Below, one piece after another: positions 10,081 to 17,826 of a DNA stretch of 64,000 bases. How positions within the stretch are numbered: position 1 is the stretch's first letter; each line of letters begins with the position of its first letter. The stretch is taken from the NCBI RefSeq assembly GCF_004120195.1, contig NZ_SCHN01000011.1, forward strand, positions 124,001 through 188,000. Reading direction: 5' to 3'. The DNA comes from Enterovibrio baiacu. Its GTDB lineage: Bacteria; Pseudomonadota; Gammaproteobacteria; Enterobacterales; Vibrionaceae. The position numbers were made by a program, and so were the translations under genes. A model generated the notes under the pieces. It did no database searches. It saw nothing but the letters and a program-made list of their open reading frames with translations, and was not told the origin of the DNA.

Positions 10081-10095
10081 GACATGAATGAAGGT

Positions 10096-10659
10096 TTACA
10101 GCGTCAGGCTTTTTATCATTCCTGCCTCCGCGTGCCCAGGAATATTGCAGGCAAACTCAACGTTTTTATCGCCGTGAAAATGCCATAACAATTGTTTGGC
10201 TTTCCCGGGCTTCACCGTGACTGTGCTGCCTGAATCATGATCGTGGTGACTTGTCATGGTTTTCATCATTTCTCGGTGCGTCAATTGCTCTTCCAATGAA
10301 CCGATAGAAAACTCATGGTCGATCTTGCCAACATTCATGACCACAAATTGCACCACGTCATTCGGTTCGATGGTCACGTCTTTTTTGAAATTGATGCGCA
10401 TGTCATCCGATAAAATAACGTGAACGACTTTATCAGGCTTTGCGCCATCCGCAGGCATGCCAACCGCAGACATGCCTTCCATGTCCATCATGGCGGAATG
10501 GTCCATCTTGGTGTTATCCATTTTTCCATGATCCATGTCGGCGTGGCTCATTTCAGCATGGTTCATTTGGCTATGATCCATGTTTGAATGATCCATGGCG
10601 GTAGAAAACGCGCTTGTCGAAATGAATGCGAGTGATAGTGCAAGGAGTGTTTTTTTCAT
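10096..10659 (-). CDS. Periplasmic cupredoxin with Met/His-rich N-terminal arm
   Basis: Exported copper-binding protein of 187 residues. MKKTLLALSLAFISTSAFS is a signal peptide. Mature residues 1-50 are a run of MDHS/MDHG-type units, a flexible Cu(I)/Ag(I)-binding arm as seen in CopK-, PcoE- or SilE-like proteins. The rest is a plastocyanin/azurin-type fold with copper ligands visible: His in KIDHEFSIG and the Cys-x4-His-x4-Met cluster in FACNIPGHAEAGM. I start it at the ATG at 10659 (AAGG upstream) rather than 13 codons earlier, because the signal peptide begins there. It lies 69 bp after cusA and is probably the last gene of the operon, delivering or buffering copper for the pump (inference). 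Confidence 0.88.
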   Translation of the reverse strand: MKKTLLALSLAFISTSAFSTAMDHSNMDHSQMNHAEMSHADMDHGKMDNTKMDHSAMMDMEGMSAVGMPADGAKPDKVVHVILSDDMRINFKKDVTIEPNDVVQFVVMNVGKIDHEFSIGSLEEQLTHREMMKTMTSHHDHDSGSTVTVKPGKAKQLLWHFHGDKNVEFACNIPGHAEAGMIKSLTL

Positions 10660-10728
10660 AATGAATGCCTTTTTGTCAGTCAATTTGAACCGCCGCATCT
10701 GCTTAACGGGCAGATGCGGCGATAGGTA

Positions 10729-13700
10729 TTAATGAAGTTCTTTGTGTTTCCACAGTTTGAAAATCGCAGGGATCACCAACAGCGTGAGAAGCAGGGCGGA
10801 CGCCATGCCCCCAATCATGGGTGCGGCGATGCGCTGCATAACTTCAGAGCCAGTGCCTTCGCCATACATGATGGGAATGAGGCCAATGATGACGGTAAGC
10901 ACTGTCATCATGACGGGGCGAACACGCAACCCTGCACCTTCGCGGATAGCGTGGGTCAGATCGTCTGCGGTTAATTGACGGGATTGCTCGATGGCATCTT
11001 GTTTTATGCCATGCCACGATTGGTTCAAGTACACCATCATGATGACGCCAATTTCGACCGCAACACCGGCCAGCGCAATGAAGCCAACACCAACCGCAAT
11101 GGAGAAATTGAAGTTCAGGAGATACATCAACCAAAGCCCGCCCACCATTGCCAGTGGGAGTGTCGCCATGATGATGAGCATTTCACCCACGCGGCGGAAA
11201 CTCATGTAGAGCAACAGCATGATGATGGACAGGGTGATGGGTACAACCACGCTCAAGCGCGCTTTTGCACGCTCCATGTATTCATACTGCCCTGACCATG
11301 CCAGCGAATAACCGGCAGGTAGTGCCAACTGCTCGGCAACAATCTGCTGTGCTTCCGTGACGTAAGAACCCAAATCGCGTTGATCGATATCGACGAACAC
11401 CCAGCCGTTTGGCCGTGCGTTCTCTGTTTTGATCATGGGCGGACCATCTTCATAACGAATGTCAGCAACGTCAGCCAACGCAATGCGCGCGCCATTCGGC
11501 GTTACTAATGGCAGCTCTTGAAGCTTGACGACGGAATCACGGTAATCTTGCGGGTAACGCACATTGATGGGGTAGCGTTCTAACCCTTCAATGGTTTCAC
11601 CCACGTTCATTCCGCCTACGGCAGTGGAAATCACTTGTTGAACATCTTTAATGCTTAAACCGTAACGGGCTGCTGCACGACGTTCGATGTCGATGGTGAC
11701 GTAGCGTCCTCCCGCCACACGTTCGGCATAGACAGACGCCGTTCCCGGAATCGTGTTCAAGATGGGTTCGAGCTGTGCGCCGATAGATTCAATCACGGCC
11801 AGTTCTGGGCCTGCGATTTTGATGCCGATAGGCGTTTTAATGCCCGTTGCCAGCATGTCGATACGCGTTTTAATCGGCATCACCCAGGCATTAGTCAGGC
11901 CGGGGAACTGAATCAGACTGTCGAATTCTTTTCGGAGCGATTCTGTCGTGACGCCTTCTCGCCACTCAGTGCGTGGTTTCAACTGAATCACAGTTTCAAT
12001 CATGGTGAGCGGAGCGGGATCGGTAGCAGTTTCTGCGCGTCCGATTTTGCCCCACACGGTATGCACTTCAGGCACGGTTTTAATCAGCTTGTTGGTTTGC
12101 TGTAACAACTCGCGCGCTTTACCAATGGAAATGCCAGGGTAGGTGGTTGGCATATACATCAGATCGCCTTCATCCAACGGCGGGATAAACTCACTCCCCA
12201 ATTTGCTGGTGGGGTAATACGCCGACACCAGCAAGGATAAGGCAACCACAAGCATGGTTTTCGGGAAACGAAGGCTGAGGTTGAGTGCTGGTCGATAAAG
12301 TGCCACTAGGCCTCGGTTGACCGGGTTTTTATGTTCGGGCAACACCTTATCGCGAATGAAGTACCCCATGAGGACGGGAACCAGTGTGATGGCAAGGCCA
12401 GCAGAAGCTGCCATCGAGAAGGTTTTCGTGAAAGCAAGCGGCGAGAACATTTTGCCTTCTTGCCCTTCCAGCGCGAACACAGGCACAAAGCTCAACGTAA
12501 TAATGATGAGCGAGAAGAAAAGCGGCGCGCCGACTTCTTCTGCGGCTTTGCTGATCACCTGCCAGCGGTTTTTGTCGGTCAATGGCGTGCGTTCAATGTG
12601 TTTGTGCACGTTTTCGATCATCACAATCGCACCGTCCACCATGGCACCAATGGCGATCGCAATGCCGCCAAGTGACATGATGTTGGCGTTGATGCCTTGC
12701 CAATGCATCACGATAAACGCAGATAAAATACCTATCGGTAAGCTGATCGCGATGATCAGGGATGAGCGAATGTGGAAAAGAAAGAGCGCGCAGACTAACG
12801 CAACAACGATGAACTCTTCCGCCAATTTCTTCCAAAGGTTCTCAACGGCGTCATCAATCAGGGTTGAGCGATCGTAGGTGGCCACGATTTCGACACCTTC
12901 AGGCAAACCGCGTTGCAGTTCCGCGAGCTTCTCTTTGACGTTGGCGATGACATCACTGGCGTTTTCACCAAAGCGCATGACGATCACGCCACCTGTGGCT
13001 TCACCTTCACCATTAAATTCAGAAATGCCACGACGCATCTGCGGGCCAATGTTGATGTCCGCAATGTCGCCTAACAGCAGGGGCGTGCCTTTCTCTGTCA
13101 CCTTGAGTGGAATGGATTGAATGTCTTCTACGTTCGTCAGGTAACCCGTGGTGCGAACCATGTGCTCGGCTTCTGCAATTTCAATCACCGATGCTCCGGT
13201 TTCTTGGTTGCCGTTTTGAATCGCCATGTTCACTTGTTGCAGTGTCAGGTTGTAGGCGCGCAGTTTTGCAGGATCGATCTGCACTTGGTACTGCTTCACC
13301 ATGCCGCCAACCGTTGCGACTTCTGATATGCCCTCAACCGTTTGAAGTTCGTACTTTAAAAACCAATCTTGTAGGCTGCGCAGTTCTGCCAGATCGTGCT
13401 GTCCGGTTTTGTCCTGCAAGATGTAGCTGTATATCCAACCCACGCCCGTCGCGTCGGGGCCCAGTGTGGGTTTTGCACTGGGTGGAAGTTTTGGCGCGAC
13501 TTGACTTAAATACTCCAAAACGCGCGAACGTGCCCAGTACATGTCGGTATCATCATTGAATATGATGTAAACGTAAGAATCGCCAAAGAAGGAATAACCC
13601 CGCACGGTTTCTGCGCCGGGCACGGCGAGCATTGCCGTCGTCAAGGGATAAGTCACTTGGTCTTCGACAACTTGTGGCGCTTGCCCCGGGTAGGTGGTTT

Positions 13701-13848
13701 TGATGATGACTTGCACATCCGACAGATCGGGCAGGGCATCAACCGGCGTATTTTTTACGCTGTATAAGCCGCCAAGGGTAAGAAACACCGTCGCGACCAA
13801 CACGAGAAAACGGTTGGCAATCGACCAGCGAATAATGGCAGCAATCAT
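10729..13848 (-). CDS. cusA: CusA-type heavy-metal efflux RND pump
   Basis: Inner-membrane proton-driven RND transporter of 1,039 residues that expels Cu(I)/Ag(I) through the CusCBA tripartite complex. It has 12 membrane segments in the RND 1+6+5 pattern and the signature GGIAIAIGAMVDGAIVMIEN in the membrane core. Three methionines sit in the contexts of the E. coli CusA metal-binding Met residues: GDLMYMP, PLTMIETVIQL and RIDMLATGIK, supporting monovalent copper/silver rather than Co/Zn/Cd specificity (CzcA). The ATG overlaps the cusB stop by 4 bases (ATGA), indicating translational coupling. The assignment rests on whole-length similarity; the metal preference is an inference. Confidence 0.95.
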   Translation of the reverse strand: MIAAIIRWSIANRFLVLVATVFLTLGGLYSVKNTPVDALPDLSDVQVIIKTTYPGQAPQVVEDQVTYPLTTAMLAVPGAETVRGYSFFGDSYVYIIFNDDTDMYWARSRVLEYLSQVAPKLPPSAKPTLGPDATGVGWIYSYILQDKTGQHDLAELRSLQDWFLKYELQTVEGISEVATVGGMVKQYQVQIDPAKLRAYNLTLQQVNMAIQNGNQETGASVIEIAEAEHMVRTTGYLTNVEDIQSIPLKVTEKGTPLLLGDIADINIGPQMRRGISEFNGEGEATGGVIVMRFGENASDVIANVKEKLAELQRGLPEGVEIVATYDRSTLIDDAVENLWKKLAEEFIVVALVCALFLFHIRSSLIIAISLPIGILSAFIVMHWQGINANIMSLGGIAIAIGAMVDGAIVMIENVHKHIERTPLTDKNRWQVISKAAEEVGAPLFFSLIIITLSFVPVFALEGQEGKMFSPLAFTKTFSMAASAGLAITLVPVLMGYFIRDKVLPEHKNPVNRGLVALYRPALNLSLRFPKTMLVVALSLLVSAYYPTSKLGSEFIPPLDEGDLMYMPTTYPGISIGKARELLQQTNKLIKTVPEVHTVWGKIGRAETATDPAPLTMIETVIQLKPRTEWREGVTTESLRKEFDSLIQFPGLTNAWVMPIKTRIDMLATGIKTPIGIKIAGPELAVIESIGAQLEPILNTIPGTASVYAERVAGGRYVTIDIERRAAARYGLSIKDVQQVISTAVGGMNVGETIEGLERYPINVRYPQDYRDSVVKLQELPLVTPNGARIALADVADIRYEDGPPMIKTENARPNGWVFVDIDQRDLGSYVTEAQQIVAEQLALPAGYSLAWSGQYEYMERAKARLSVVVPITLSIIMLLLYMSFRRVGEMLIIMATLPLAMVGGLWLMYLLNFNFSIAVGVGFIALAGVAVEIGVIMMVYLNQSWHGIKQDAIEQSRQLTADDLTHAIREGAGLRVRPVMMTVLTVIIGLIPIMYGEGTGSEVMQRIAAPMIGGMASALLLTLLVIPAIFKLWKHKELH

Positions 13849-15566
13849 TGTTTGCCTCCTGCCATTTCAAGCGCTTTGAGCGTATACGCAGAGCCGTCCT
13901 TAACCACTAAAAACCGAACAGTTTGCCCTTCAGCAAAACCCGACAGATTCACGCTTTCATCGGCAGAAAAATTCATTTCTCCCGCGTCCCATTGCCATTC
14001 ACTCACAGCATCATGACGCAGCGTGATCATGCCGAAATCGGCCATCAACATGGAAATGTCGCCAGTGACCCACACTTGGTTCGCGTTAGATGACTCGCTC
14101 AACGTGAAATCGACGATTTCATATTGGCCTGATGGGGCTTTCTTCATTTCAAAGTCGATACGCTGACCTGCCTTGGCATCGGGCATGTCCATGCCGTCTG
14201 CGAGGGTGAAGTTCATTACCATACCCGGCCAATTCCACTCAGGAACAGGCTCATGATTAATGGTGAACATGCGGTGGCCTGACATTACATCGGTGATTTC
14301 ACCTTTCGCCCACATGGTCTCTGGCACGCTGTCTTGCGGGTTTTCTTTTACAGCATTGATGCGTGACAGGTCGGCGGTTTGGCTCGATTCTGAATCCAGC
14401 ATAAAGTGTGCGGATGTCACCACGCGGTGTTGCTCTGTTAATCCGTCCAGCACTTCAATGCGGCTTCCCGCTTCTCGGCCAATTTCAATGCGAGCTGAAC
14501 GGTATTTCCCTTCGCCTTCAGCAAGCACAACCCGTGTAATGCCACCTGAACGGATCACTGCGCTGTTTGGCACGGTTAACACTGCTTCATCCGTAACAGG
14601 TTGAAGCGCAATATTGGCGAACATGTTGGGTTTAAGTTCGCCATTGGGGTTGTCGAACTTTAAACGTACGCGCAAGGTGCGGGTTTTTGGATCAAGAATG
14701 GGGTAGACGTAATCGATATTACCTTTCCATGCTTTTCCGGGGATCGCATCAAGCGTCATGGTGGCGAGGCTGCCTGCTTTCATCCAGTGTGCTTGACGTT
14801 CGAAGACCTCTGCATCCACCCACACTTCATCGAGTGGCCCCGCACTTATCACCGCTTGTGCTGGCGACAAATAGCCACCTTCACGAATGTTCAAGCTCGC
14901 AATGATGCCGTCTGCCACGGCCTTGATATCGACGGTCTGCGAGGCTTTTCCTCGTTTGACGATAGATTGGATTTGTTCGCGGTCTACACCCATCGAGACC
15001 AAGCGTTCAGTCGCCCCTTTGACCAAGCCTTTTCGGCTCGTTCGGTAGGCGTTGAGCAACTCTTCTTGGGCTTTTACCAATTCAGGGGAGTAAAGGGTAA
15101 ACAGCACATCGCCTTTCGTGACTTTCTCACCAACTGCGTTGATATAGAGCTTTTCCACCCAGCCTGCGATGCGCACATTGGTTTGCCAAAGTTTGCTTTC
15201 ATCAAACGCGATATAGCCAACGGTTTCGATACGCGGCGCAAGCTTGGCGAGTGAAACACCTTCGGTTTTCACACCAAGGTTGTTTTCAACTGATGGGTTG
15301 ATTTTAACCGTGCCTGCTTGGTCATTTTTTCCCGCAAGGTCATCTTCATAAACCGGGACTAAATCCATGCCCATTGGCGATAGGCCGGGTTTGTCTCGCT
15401 GATAGTTTGGATCCATCGGGGCGACCCAATACAAGGGTTCTTTCTCACCGCTTGATGACGCCTCGGCCATGTTTGGCATGGAGTGGCCAGACAGCAGATG
15501 GTTTGCACCAAACCCAATGGCACCGCCAATGAGCAACGCGAGAGTGGCTATTTGCATTGTTTTCAT
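13845..15566 (-). CDS. cusB: CusB-type adaptor with two C-terminal CusF-like domains
   Basis: Periplasmic membrane-fusion protein of 573 residues linking CusA to the CusC channel. An N-terminal membrane anchor is followed by a heavy-metal-binding domain at about residues 44-75 (YWVAPMDPNY, SPMGMDLVP), then the barrel-sandwich, hairpin and beta-barrel body. Unlike E. coli CusB (about 400 residues), the C-terminus from about residue 416 holds two CusF-like OB domains. The first has His438, Trp446, Met449 and Met451 in exact CusF spacing (INHEP, WNWPGMVMNF). The second keeps His518, Trp526 and Met531 but has Gly where the first Met should be. The chaperone is thus fused to the adaptor. It follows cusC after 17 bases. 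Confidence 0.93.
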   Translation of the reverse strand: MKTMQIATLALLIGGAIGFGANHLLSGHSMPNMAEASSSGEKEPLYWVAPMDPNYQRDKPGLSPMGMDLVPVYEDDLAGKNDQAGTVKINPSVENNLGVKTEGVSLAKLAPRIETVGYIAFDESKLWQTNVRIAGWVEKLYINAVGEKVTKGDVLFTLYSPELVKAQEELLNAYRTSRKGLVKGATERLVSMGVDREQIQSIVKRGKASQTVDIKAVADGIIASLNIREGGYLSPAQAVISAGPLDEVWVDAEVFERQAHWMKAGSLATMTLDAIPGKAWKGNIDYVYPILDPKTRTLRVRLKFDNPNGELKPNMFANIALQPVTDEAVLTVPNSAVIRSGGITRVVLAEGEGKYRSARIEIGREAGSRIEVLDGLTEQHRVVTSAHFMLDSESSQTADLSRINAVKENPQDSVPETMWAKGEITDVMSGHRMFTINHEPVPEWNWPGMVMNFTLADGMDMPDAKAGQRIDFEMKKAPSGQYEIVDFTLSESSNANQVWVTGDISMLMADFGMITLRHDAVSEWQWDAGEMNFSADESVNLSGFAEGQTVRFLVVKDGSAYTLKALEMAGGKQ

Positions 15567-15583
15567 TATTTATCCTGCCTTGC

Positions 15584-16978
15584 TTACTGCTGATGACGTG
15601 GTGTTGGGTGGGAAATGTCAGGCTGAACCGCATCGAATTCGAAACCGCCTAATAACGCAGCAAGGTTGCTGTTCACCAGGTTCAAATCGGTAATCAATCG
15701 CTGTTGTTCTAGTTCAAGCGCTAGCTCATCCGCGGCGGCCGTGATGACGTCATTGAATTGCGACGTGTTGTTTTGGTAGCCACGTTCGACGGCATTGGTG
15801 CGCGCGCGAGCTTGAGAGAGCAGGGTGGATTGATAGCGATTGAGTCGCTGTTCAAGGTTGCTTCTGTCAACCAGCAGTGCATTCACTTTTGCGTTCATTT
15901 GCGCAAGAAGCAGGTCTTTTTGAGACTTGGCTGCGCCGACTTGGTATTGCGCGGCGGCGTAAGTGCGATCTTGTTTGTTTTCGGTAAACAGGGGAATGTC
16001 TAAGGTGACATAGGCGCTAACAAGATCAGACGCCGGTTGGCCGTTCATGCCATTCGCTTGGCGATGGACATACATCACTTCTACGCCGAATTGGGGGCTA
16101 TAAGCTTGCTCCGCAATATTGACCTGCGTTTTGTTCACTGCGATGGCCGCATCTGCCATTTTGACCATGGGGTGCTGCGCCAGTAATGCGTAATGTGCGG
16201 TGTCGTCACTGTGTTGGATACGCGAGTTTAACGCACGCCAATTCAGCGAATTGGTGGCAATCAGGTCTTGTTCATGTTGAAGCCAGCTTGCTCCCAACCA
16301 TTCAGAAAGCTGGGAAACAATGCGTCGCTGAACTTGGGCGTTGGCGTGAATTTTTTCGTCCAACTTGCTCACTTGAAGCTGAGCATTCAGCAAATCCTGC
16401 GCTTCACTCTTTCCGATGGCGTAATTGGTTTGGATGAAGTTCGCCAATTCACGCACTAAATGCTGGTTTTCACGCAGGATCGTTTCTGCCTGTTGTTGAT
16501 ACCCCAACTCAAGCCAAAGTTGCGTCATGTTGTTGGCGATATCGAGTTCACGAGATGCAACTTGAAGCGCAATACCATCGGCTTGTTGATTGGCTTTTGT
16601 CGCTTGCAGAGAAAGGGTTGAACCACGTTCGAACTGTTGCATCAGCCCAACCGAAATGTTGGTCATTGGGTCTTCATCGAACTGAAAACTGTCGACAGGC
16701 AAGCCGCCGAAGCCGACCTTGATTTTAGGGTCCATCAAGGTTGCGCTTGCAACGCCTGCTTCGCGCACGGCTTGCGATTGGGCGTAATAGGTTTGACGAC
16801 TTTTATCGCCTGACAGTGCTTGTTCGATAAGATTTTCGAGCACCGTTTTCGTGCCTGAAACGTCTTCTTTGAGGGTGTGCGTAGTTTCACCGGCCGCAAA
16901 TGCAGGCAATGATGACCACGCCGCGGCACAGATCGACAGTGCCAATACGCTTGGTTTGATTTTCACAACTAAATCCAT
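15584..16978 (-). CDS. cusC: CusC-type outer-membrane efflux channel (TolC superfamily)
   Basis: Outer-membrane channel subunit of 464 residues. It begins with a signal peptide (KIKPSVLALSICAAAWSSLPAFA). Two outer-membrane-efflux repeats follow, rich in long amphipathic helices with QAxxxLxxA heptads; the C-terminal half includes YVTLDIPLF and LALELEQQR segments typical of the family. I chose the ATG at 16978, 18 codons inside the longest open frame, which starts with GTG, because the signal peptide starts here; neither start has a strong ribosome-binding site. I saw no lipobox Cys after the signal peptide, unlike E. coli CusC, so it is probably not a lipoprotein. It is the first pump subunit gene of the operon. 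Confidence 0.9.
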   Translation of the reverse strand: MDLVVKIKPSVLALSICAAAWSSLPAFAAGETTHTLKEDVSGTKTVLENLIEQALSGDKSRQTYYAQSQAVREAGVASATLMDPKIKVGFGGLPVDSFQFDEDPMTNISVGLMQQFERGSTLSLQATKANQQADGIALQVASRELDIANNMTQLWLELGYQQQAETILRENQHLVRELANFIQTNYAIGKSEAQDLLNAQLQVSKLDEKIHANAQVQRRIVSQLSEWLGASWLQHEQDLIATNSLNWRALNSRIQHSDDTAHYALLAQHPMVKMADAAIAVNKTQVNIAEQAYSPQFGVEVMYVHRQANGMNGQPASDLVSAYVTLDIPLFTENKQDRTYAAAQYQVGAAKSQKDLLLAQMNAKVNALLVDRSNLEQRLNRYQSTLLSQARARTNAVERGYQNNTSQFNDVITAAADELALELEQQRLITDLNLVNSNLAALLGGFEFDAVQPDISHPTPRHQQ

Positions 16979-17075
16979 TCTGTATGCGTCAAAGCCAACG
17001 CTAGACGCAGAAAAATCCTCTGCTAGAGACACGCCAATACGCGCGCAGAAAGCAGATAAGAAAACAGAGAGAGAT

Positions 17076-17495
17076 TTAAGCTATTGGGGGTCTATACAGG
17101 GAACGCGGAAAAGTCATCAACGCATGGTTTGATTCTGTAGGGATCAGCGCCAACGCCGTGCGATGTAAAACGGCTTGATGGTCAGAGGCGAGAAACGCAA
17201 ACACGCTGACGCAGACAAGCGTGCAGCAGTTGGTTTCCATGTCATCCATCGAGCCACAATGTGGGGATTCGGTGTTCGACGCTTTCGGAACGTCGGTGTG
17301 ATGTGCATGTGGGTTCGACGAGGTGTCCATCGTTGAACAATCCGGCACATCGGATGAAGCCGTGCGAGATGTCACTTGCTCCGTTGACATCATATCCATC
17401 GCCATCATTGTTGATCCTGACGCAACACCAGACATCAGCATGACGAGCAAGCTGATGATAGATATCCAGTATGTGCGGAAGGACGAAAAGCGCAT
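17076..17495 (-). CDS. Small Cys/His/Met-rich exported protein, CopL/DUF2946-like
   Basis: A 139-residue protein that opens the copper operon, 97 bp before cusC. A hydrophobic N-terminus (SIISLLVMLMSGVASGS) is a signal peptide or anchor. It is followed by Met-rich MMAMDMM and by clusters rich in Cys, His and Met: CSTMD, HAHH, HCGSMDDMETNCC. A second hydrophobic stretch (TLVCVSVFAFLAS) and a C-terminal LYRPPIA end resemble small proteins (DUF2946/CopL-type) found upstream of copper-efflux genes, whose exact role is poorly known. Metal binding is inferred from composition and position. The start ATG lies 33 bases from the candidate -10 of the CueR-type promoter. Confidence 0.7.
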   Translation of the reverse strand: MRFSSFRTYWISIISLLVMLMSGVASGSTMMAMDMMSTEQVTSRTASSDVPDCSTMDTSSNPHAHHTDVPKASNTESPHCGSMDDMETNCCTLVCVSVFAFLASDHQAVLHRTALALIPTESNHALMTFPRSLYRPPIA

Positions 17496-17826
17496 GTGAT
17501 GATGTCAACAAAGCCAATATTGATATAAGTGTAAACGTTCCAGTAGGAGTAAGGTCAATGCGATTTCGATAAAATGGCGATTATTGAGTAATGTGTGAAT
17601 AACATTTGAGCGGTGTGTGTTTGATTTATTACTCATTACCGGTTGGGTTTGGGGGAATAATTCACCGATGAAATGTGTTTGCGCTTTCTTGGTTTAATGC
17701 AACCAAGTTAGAGCCAACTAACTAAAATTAAACGATTTTCCAATTCAATCACACTTCACATTTTCTTTCTCAATACAGGCATAACATCGTATCGGTTTGT
17801 TTATTAATGGATAAATGGAGCGACTG
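17496..17826. other. Intergenic region between the copper operon and malic enzyme
   Basis: A divergent promoter region of 331 bp. The left end holds the CueR-like promoter of the copper operon. The remainder is AT-rich and presumably contains the malic enzyme promoter, but I cannot pick a convincing -35/-10 pair. There is no small ORF with a ribosome-binding site. Confidence 0.5.
17528..17558 (-). promoter_or_regulatory. CueR/MerR-type promoter of the copper operon (19-bp spacer)
   Basis: On the minus strand TTGACC and TACACT are separated by exactly 19 bases. The over-long spacer carries an imperfect dyad, ACCTTACTCC-T-ACTGGAACGT, close to known HmrR/CueR operators (ACCTTCC...ACTGGAAGGT). 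Long spacers with such dyads are the hallmark of promoters twisted open by MerR-family metal sensors. No MerR-family gene is present in the window, so the regulator must be elsewhere. Confidence 0.65.

Noticed and set aside
9852-10085. 77-residue open frame on the minus strand
   Set aside because: No ribosome-binding site or domain; I treat the region as non-coding and only note possible repeat character.
12317-12877. 186-residue plus-strand frame within cusA
   Set aside because: Antisense shadow of the cusA membrane-helix region; no start signal.
13107-13559. 150-residue Cys/Arg-rich plus-strand frame within cusA
   Set aside because: Antisense of a conserved enzyme gene; composition not protein-like.
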